From a virus: a DNA stretch of 26,717 nucleotides. The notes under the pieces are model-generated. The model did no database searches and was not told where the DNA came from. It was given only the letters and a program-made list of their open reading frames with translations. Made by a program: the position numbers and the translations under genes. This document shows, piece after piece, positions 8,801 through 17,800 of this stretch. Every line of letters starts with the position of its first letter. Position 1 is the first letter of the stretch. The stretch lies in the IMG/VR virus record IMGVR_UViG_3300017958_000051, positions 1-26,717 of that record, one strand, 5' to 3'.

Positions 8801-11800
8801 ACAATCTTGCCTTGCTGTTTCCTATTCTAGCAACAGCTTTAGCACTAAACTGTGTTTGCGTTCCAACACCGCCAACAATTTCAACAGTAGGAACACTAGT
8901 ATAGCCACTTCCAAAGTCTGTTAAAACAATTTTAGTAACTTTTCTATTAGAAATATATGCTTTTGCTTTTGCGCCTGTTCCGCCGCCGCCTGAAATAATA
9001 ACTTGAGGGACACTTGAATATGTGCTACCTTGATCTGTAAGTATAATATCTGTTACTTCAAATTTGTAATTGTTAAACCATTCGTTCCATGGTTTCAAAT
9101 CAATTTGAGTATCACCAAGTTTTACAGGGTTAATAGTATTAGTATCAATATTGTAATATGGAGGTAGATCAAAATCTGATACATTTGAATTTGTATCTTC
9201 TATATTTTGATATCTACTTGTAAAGTTTCTAATTTTAGTTCTGTACGGTTTTACTTCTTCAATATATGCTTGATATGCCGCTAGATTATCGCTACGGAAG
9301 TTAAGTTTTTGTTTTAAGTAACCAACATTATGAATAGCGTTCAAGAAACTTGTCTTAAATGCCCAGTCAACATATAATTGTTCACTGAATACATAATGTA
9401 TATTAACAAAAAACAATTTATTCCAATAACCGTCTAACTCATCAATAAACACATTATACTTCATAGCGTTTAGAATGTTTCTAAACTCTTTAGCCGCACT
9501 AGTATCATATCTATTGCTGTCATATGTTTGTGTTTTGTCATAACCAACAGATTCAGTTTCGGTATTGTAAAACTTATTAATAATTCTAAGGGTTCCGTTT
9601 TCTCTACCAACAAGATTAAATTTTCCTTTAATCTTTGGATCTTTATCAGTACGTTGAAGTACTGCCCAACCACCTGAACCAAAATCATCAAGTCTTAATA
9701 ATTCGCCTTCATCTAGTGTTACTTCATTTTCTGCGTATAAACCAGGCAATGTTTCTTTGATTCTACTATCTTCCGAAAAGCCTTCTGACCACCAATCAAT
9801 AGTTTCCCAATATTTTGTAGTATCAAATTCTTGTGTAGCCACTCTTGAGAATTGTTGCTCTCTAACACTCCAAGCATAGATGCTCCAAAAGCCGTCTACA
9901 GTACTATCAGATTGTACTAGCACACTATAAGGTCTAACAATAGCATTCGCTGTTAAATATTTCTTACCGTTATTAGTAACTGTTACACTTGTAATTCTAC
10001 CAAAACTATCAATTGTTGCTTCAGCTGTGGCTCCTTCACCTGTACCTGTAATGGTAATTAATGGAGCTCTTCTATATCCGAAGCCTGGATCATCAATTTC
10101 AATGGTATTAACATGACCGTTGATAACATTTACTGAAAGTTTAGCATCTTTAATAGTTGATGTTGTTTGGAATCTTAATTCAGCTTCTGTATTAATTTTT
10201 ACATCGTAAAGATTTTTAACTTCACTAGGTTCTTTATCAATCATGTTTAAGAATTCATAATCGATTTCATCTGCTAGTGGTAATGTATATAATGCTTCGT
10301 TAATAAAATCTATTGTTTGTTCAACTGCTTTATTTCTATTAACAAATATGGTTTGTCTCGGACGACTTGCTGTACCATATTTGTTTTTGTCTGATAAATT
10401 AGGATCAGGAATTTGATTTCCAAGAATATCACTTCCTACAAGACTGTCAATCCACTTTCTTTCAAGATCATTATTTGGATCTTGTTTACTTTCTTCTGTA
10501 GCAAGAACATATTCGTTATGAATTAGATTAACGTCTTGACTATTTTTATAGAACTGTATGTTAACACTAAATTCATCGTAATCTAATAAGCTCTTGAGGT
10601 TGCTTATTGTAAGTTTGTCGTTGTCTACAATGTAAGCAAAAGGAACACCAGCATTTTCTGGATTCGAAATATAATCAGAAACTTGACTTGCGGCTAGTGT
10701 TTTAGGACTATTAATTTCAATATCTTGTTTATCCTTAACCCAGAAATAAAAACGTGTCTCTGAAATATTTCCGCTAATTGGATCAACCTTTTCTTTTATA
10801 CTAAAAACACTATCGTCTGGATGTAACGGAGTTCCTGTAATTGTTGGATCATCTGAATTTGTTAAACTAGCATATTGACTTGGTCTTAGTGTTGATTCGA
10901 CCCATTGATAAACATCAATTGAACTACCTTGTGCTGTACTATTCCAATTTCCGTTCCTAAATACTACATCAGATTGTTCATAAACAAGATATTTTACTTT
11001 TGATGTATCCCACCAAATTTTTCCGACCTGCTTATCTGTCCAATGTTGTGATTCATCTTTAGTTGTTAATTCTTCATTATTAGATTCTGTATAAACAGCA
11101 GGATCAAATGGTGTTTTAAAATCAATATTTTGTTCTACAATACCAAGTATCTTTCCTTTATAAGAATCAACAACATCTATGTCAGCAATTTTTGTATAAG
11201 TTTCTTTTTCATATGCCGCAAGATTTCTAATTTTAGAAACATCAACTTGATTAGTTTGATTTCTAATAACAGTCCATGGTTGAATACCTTCTTGTTTTTC
11301 GTACTTTTGTATTCTACCAATAACTACTTCGCTGAATGCTGGATCTTCTGATAGATATTTTGGAGAACCTACGATAATAGTATTGTTACTTGTAGCAATT
11401 GAACGGCCAAAATCTTCATTAAAACTTAAATCATCTTCAAAAATTTCACCGAGAACCCACTTGCCACCGTATTCGTTAAACACAAATACCTTACCTGTTG
11501 TTCCTAATGGATCAGCAAAGCCGGTTATTTCTCTATCAAACTTAGTTTGATCAGTATCAAATGTAGTTGTTTCAAATGTTTGAGCACCTTCTGCTGAAAC
11601 TGCTAAAGTTTTGCCATCAGGAGAAACACTTATATTCGATCCAAATCTTTCATCAAAGTCATTTGTGTTTGATTGAATTTTTTGATTTAGTACAAATTTA
11701 TTCTGACTCCAGTTGAATACAAAAACCGATCCTTGATCTCTTTCATTTTTGTCTTCGTTTGGAGCACCAACAAATAATGTATTTCCGTCCGCTGATAATG

Positions 11801-14800
11801 TTACTTTGTATCCAAACACATCACCAGGATTTAAACTTGAAACGTCATTCTTGTTAATTTGTTGAACAAATTCATAAACTTTGTTAGCATTTTTCTTGTA
11901 TACAAATACTACGCCTGTTCTTGGCATTCCTGTATTTTGTACAACAACCCATTTATTATCTACTTCAGGAGCATCATCAATGCTTGTTAAACTCGAATCA
12001 CTATCAAGTTCATAGTATTTGTTATTTCTTCTTACAACATCGCCCTGGACATAGGTTTCAGTTGCTCTCCATACACCTCTATAACTTTCAAAATTAGATG
12101 TATCAGCATACGGAGCACTAGATACTAATACGTTTCCGTCATCTGTCATTGATATACTGGATCCGAACTTATCTCCAATATCAATATTTTCAACTTGCTC
12201 GTCAGCTGTTCCTTGTTCAAATGACGATCCGTCATCAACATAAGCATAAACATTAGGAACAATATCTCTGTTAACAGTATTTGTTTCGTCCCAGGAATCA
12301 CTAATATCTGGAGTTGTTACTCCATCAGCTGTAAAGAATTCATTTGCTTTATAATAACCGCTACCATACCAAACAATGCTTCCGCTAACATAACTTCTAT
12401 TGATATCAAATAATCCTACAAAAGAAGTATCTTGTAGCAATGTCCATTTATATCCGTTGTATGTGTAAAGATAAACTTTACCTCTGTCATCGCGGCTACC
12501 TGGAGCAGAAACTGCCATGTAGTAACTTTCGTCAACAGCACCAATACTAGTTCCAAGTATTTTAATTTGGTCTCCGATAACGTATCCAGAGCCTGCTACA
12601 CTAATTGTAGTGTTATATGCTCCATCTTTTCTTTCAACGTTAAAGATTGCGCCGGTTCCTGGATTTGATACATCTTCCGGACTAACGTCTAAGAATGTTC
12701 CTGATCCACTAGCAGGAGTTCCTGTAAATTCAATACCTATTGCCGCTGTTCCTGTATAAGAGAAGAATTGAATTTCACCTTCTCTTTTAGTTGGGAAAGG
12801 TCCTACTTGTCCGTCGTCAGTAACTTGATTTACTCTAATTGTAATATCATTTTCAGGTGATAAACCGCCTACTGTATTTCCAGGGATTACTATAACAGTT
12901 CCTGTAGTATACGTAATTAAATTTCCGCTGTTGTCTTTTTCGTCCCAATCGACCCAGTTACCTGTTCCAAAATTAGGATCGTTAGTATCATCTATATATT
13001 TTACATTAAATGGGAATCCAGAAACTCTTTCCCAAAACTCAGGTGATCTATCAGGAAATATAGTTTCGTAAGAACTATAAGCAGTTGCATCTGTGCCAGG
13101 TGTGACATTTGTTACTGTTTTTAATACATTCCAATATTGAGAACTATTAGCAGGAAACTTAACTACATCACCTTCATAATATGTTGATGTACTATTCCAT
13201 ACACCTTTATCAATATTTGTATCTTTGATACAAGCATAGAAGAAATTATTGAATCTTACAATACTTCTTTGCTTATATCCATTACCTGGTTGTACTTTTA
13301 CTGCTCCGTCCTGTCTAAGTCTTACATTATAAACATCTTTGTTTTTAGTAACAGTAAACAATGCTGTTTCAGATACTGGAGTACTAACAATTCCTGTAAT
13401 ATTATTAAATGTATCAGCACCTAAAATTGAACCATTTTCGTCAACGGCTTTAACAACAATTACAATATCGTTATTAGATGTACCTGATGCTGGTTGCCCG
13501 CCTACTCTAGTTCCTTGAATGTATAATCTATCTCCAACAGTGTATCCTGATCCTCCAGTTCTTACACTAACATCATATGTTGGTATACCTGTTGATCTTG
13601 TAATATCAAATGTAGCATTAATACCAGAACTACTAACATCAATGCCGCTAACATTTTCAAATAGAGCATCATTTAAACCACTTGTTCCGTCTGACTTAAC
13701 AGAAATAATTCCACCAACAGCATCAATTTCATTTACAGTTAGTGTTACATCGCCGCTGGTTCCTTCAATACCTTCTAGTTTTCCTATTGAAACAGAAGCG
13801 CCAAAATTTTCACCATGTGCTTGTCTTGGACTTACTAAACTATTTCGTAATATCCATTGGCCGTTTGAATACTCATAAATGTCAACACCACCTTGTCTAG
13901 AATATCCTTTATTTGCTAAAAATAATTCTCCTCCAAGTGGGTTTGCTTGTGGTAATTCAACTGGTTTCCAATCTTCGCTTGAAAGATCAATACTACTTCC
14001 ATCACCAAATACTCTTACTTTTGCTTCATATAATTTTCCAGCATACAATACAGTATCACCTGGTTCGTAGTTAGCATCTGGATCAAATTTTTCTTGATAG
14101 TTGCTTGGAATATAACTTGCTTTTGGTGATCCAACAACTAACCAACGCCCATCTTTACTTGCTGTAAGTACTTCAGCATACGCACCTAAGTAAGCAGATT
14201 GTAATCCGCTTTTTGGCGTAAGAATTTGTAAAGGTATTAAACCTGATTCTCCGTCTGAATAAACAACTACAGCTGAGTCTCTAATGACGTCGCCAGTGGT
14301 GACCGGCGCACCGGGGTTACCTACAATAGTTTGATTTAATTCAGGAACAAACGACACAGCACTACCAGTTCCGGTTGGAAAAGCAATACCGTATTCTGAA
14401 ATTTGTGTTACTTTATATTGTTTGTTTCTTTCTACTACTTCCCAATTTCCGTTATCTTCATTTTTATCAATAAAAACTTTAGAACCGACTGGTAGTTTAG
14501 CAAAACCTTTGTTTACTAGTTCTTCGTAAGATGCTACTCGTACACTTTCAAAATAACTTATAAAAGAAAATGAGCTTTCGTCAACTTCTGGTTCTTCTCT
14601 AAATCCTGTAATAGCAATTATAATATCTGTAAGTGTTACGCCAGCAATTTGGAAAAATCCGTTTAGTCCCTGGACCCCAGTTATTCCAACAATTTGTCCT
14701 ACTTTAAAGTCATGTACTCTATTACATTTTAAAACCAATCTATCAACATCTGGTGCTTCAACATCATATATTGAAACGTTACTAATAACATATCTATAAA

Positions 14801-17800
14801 CATTCCACGATCCTGGCTCAAATGTTGTCCAGACGTTGTCACCATGTTTAAAATTATCAAACGGAACAGTATTATCTAAAAGTTCGGTTAATTCATTTCT
14901 TATAAACTGTACATCACTTGAAAATATGTAACCTGCTGAATTAACAGGAACCTCAAACCTTTTGGTAGGGAATTTAAAACTTGTATTTGCTAATTGATAA
15001 TCATTATCATTTAATAAAATATAGTTTTGAAAATCGACTACACTAAATTCGCTACCATTTAATAAAACTGGTTGCGGATTTAATTTAAAGTCACTTACTT
15101 TTAAATCAAACTCAACTTCGTTAATTTGATCTGTGCCGCCAATTGAACCTAATCTAAATGCCCATTCTTCGTCTAGCACTATTTTATCATCGTCAATTTC
15201 GCTGACTTTATCAAAAACTTTTTTAATTGCGTTATTGGAGCCTTTTTCTCTACTAAAGCCTTGATACAACTTAAATTGTGATACTGTATCTTCAGCAATT
15301 TCCTGTAGATATTCTCTAGGTTGAAAACCTACTGTATGTCTTGCTAGTTCTTTTTGCTTTGAATCTATTCCTTCAATGCTGGTTTCGTAATAATCTTCAA
15401 TTTGACTTATTCTATAATCAAAGTTTGGAACCAAACCTGACTCAGGAAGGTTATCTAATAGATCCCAATATGATCTATCAAATTTGTCTGTACCCTTTTG
15501 AAACTTTTTACTTACATAATAAAATTCTTTAAATTGTACAATGTCACCAATTTTGTAATCTGTAAATTTTTTCCAAGAGCTAATGTTTACTCTATCAAAT
15601 ATAAATCCTGGAGAAGTATAGTTACCATCCCAATCGACGGTTCTAAATCCTTTGCTCTTAATTCTTTCTTGTCTATAACCAGGTCCTTTATCAAAAAGAA
15701 CATCATTAAAAACAGTCTTGTCATCAAAAATAGTAACGTGTTCTTTTTGTATATAATTAATTTCAGCAAAATATATTCCTTGAGTATTATCCTGCGGAGA
15801 AATTAGTAATTCATTAATTCCTCTATATACATCAATATCAGTAGCATCTATTTTTGTGCCGTCAGCTTTTAAAATATTATAATCATAAAAACTATCAAGA
15901 ATGTTGTCTGCTACAGAACCAATATTTTGGAATCGCAATAAAGTTGCTCCAGGACTTACTGAAAGTATACTTCCTACTGCCCAGTTATGTGTAGTCCAGA
16001 AAAGAAACTCTTTGACTGATGTTTCCCAATTTTGTACAACACCAAGTTCTTCATTATATTGATCAAAAACCATCCCTTGGGAATTAAGGAAAGCTCCATA
16101 ACCTAATAAGAAATCAACAACTTCTTGTATATTTCCAAATACATGATCATAATTTAAAGTAAGAGTATCGACTTCATTGAACTTTGTTCTCTTGATTGCT
16201 CTTGCTCCGCCGGTAATTGGAACATTGTCTATTGCTGTCCAAAAATTAGCTTCAAATATTTCTCCAGACGTATGTGCTTGTATTGCTCTAAAAAATTGAT
16301 TTTGATTTCTTACTAACGTTCCTTTTGAATAAAAAGATTCAGCACTCCAATCAACAAAGCCTTCACTTACACCGCCGACATCTAATACAGGATCATTTTG
16401 CTGAGCAAAGAAACTAAAGTAATTAAAAATCGAATTTAATTGATCGTAACCGCTTACTTTATAGCCGCCAGCAACTCTTTCAATTAACACACCGCTGTAT
16501 CTTGTTGTAAACTGAGGAGAACTAGAATTAAAGAATATTTCATAGTTTTCTGTTGGAACAAAAATACCAGTTTGTGTACTTTGAGGATTTTTACTATCTA
16601 AAAGATATTGCTGTTGAGCTTTATCAACAAACCCTTTCATTCTTGTGCTTAATTGAATGTCTAAGTTTTCGTACAAATCAATTATATCTTGTTTTGTTTT
16701 AGCGTTTGATTTTAGATAGTTTACAACAAAGCAAACCAATCCATCTGATCTAGAAGTAGAATTTACAGCCCTGATAATATCATCATTTGTTAAAAAAGTA
16801 TTTGTAGTTTTACTAACAAGTTGTCCTACATTGTTTTTCTTAAAAATATTTCTATCTAGGTTTAAACTAATAGTTTCGAAAGGTCTCAACAAACATGCCG
16901 CAATTATTTGAGCATAAGGATAAACACTGCTACGTCTCCACGCATGTTCAACCGGAGATATATCTCCAAATGAAAAGTCTGCTGTATAATCAGTTGAATA
17001 ATCAATAATACTGTCTGATTCTAAAGGAGTTAATAAATTACCATCTTTATCAACAGGCAAAAATTCTAATAATCTCGGACGAATATATCTTTTATGGGTT
17101 CCTGCTCTTTCGCCATGTCTAATAATGCCGTCTCTAAGATCTTCCCACAATAATAAATTATTTGAAGTATATGGTGCTTGACCATACTCATCTTCCCACC
17201 AACTTGGTTTTTCTGTAAAACCTAACATCTCCCAAGGCGCGGTATGAGGAGTTTGGGTATCATAAAGATATTGATAAATGCCTCTCCAGTGTGCGGGCAT
17301 TTTTTGTTCTCTTAAAATATCTAAATTTTGATTATATGTCCAAGTAAATTGATTTTCAGGATCATGATAAGCATTTTCATAGATATCAATATTTTTTACT
17401 AGAGGCCATCTCAAAAACTCTAGCTCTAAGATATCATCTACTTGCTTTTTAGTAAATGTTCCTGTGTTTTCGTATCCGCCAAATAAACTGTCAATATCTA
17501 AAATTTCAGGATTATATTTTTGTTTAATATTATTATAAATTCTTTTTTCAAACTCTAGTACTAACTCATCTCTAAAATCATCATAAGCAACAGTTAAACT
17601 ACCATCGTGTCCTCTGATTAATTTTTGAGGTTTAGCAAACGTATTGTCAACAAAAATTCTTGGAACCCAAGATTTTGTTAATCCTAAACTTGTTGGTGTT
17701 TCAGGAATAAATGTAAATGACGTTGAATAAAATTCTTTAATTTCTAACAGTTCGCCTTCATTTAAATCTCTAGTAATTCTAACAAAACTAAACTCGCTGT

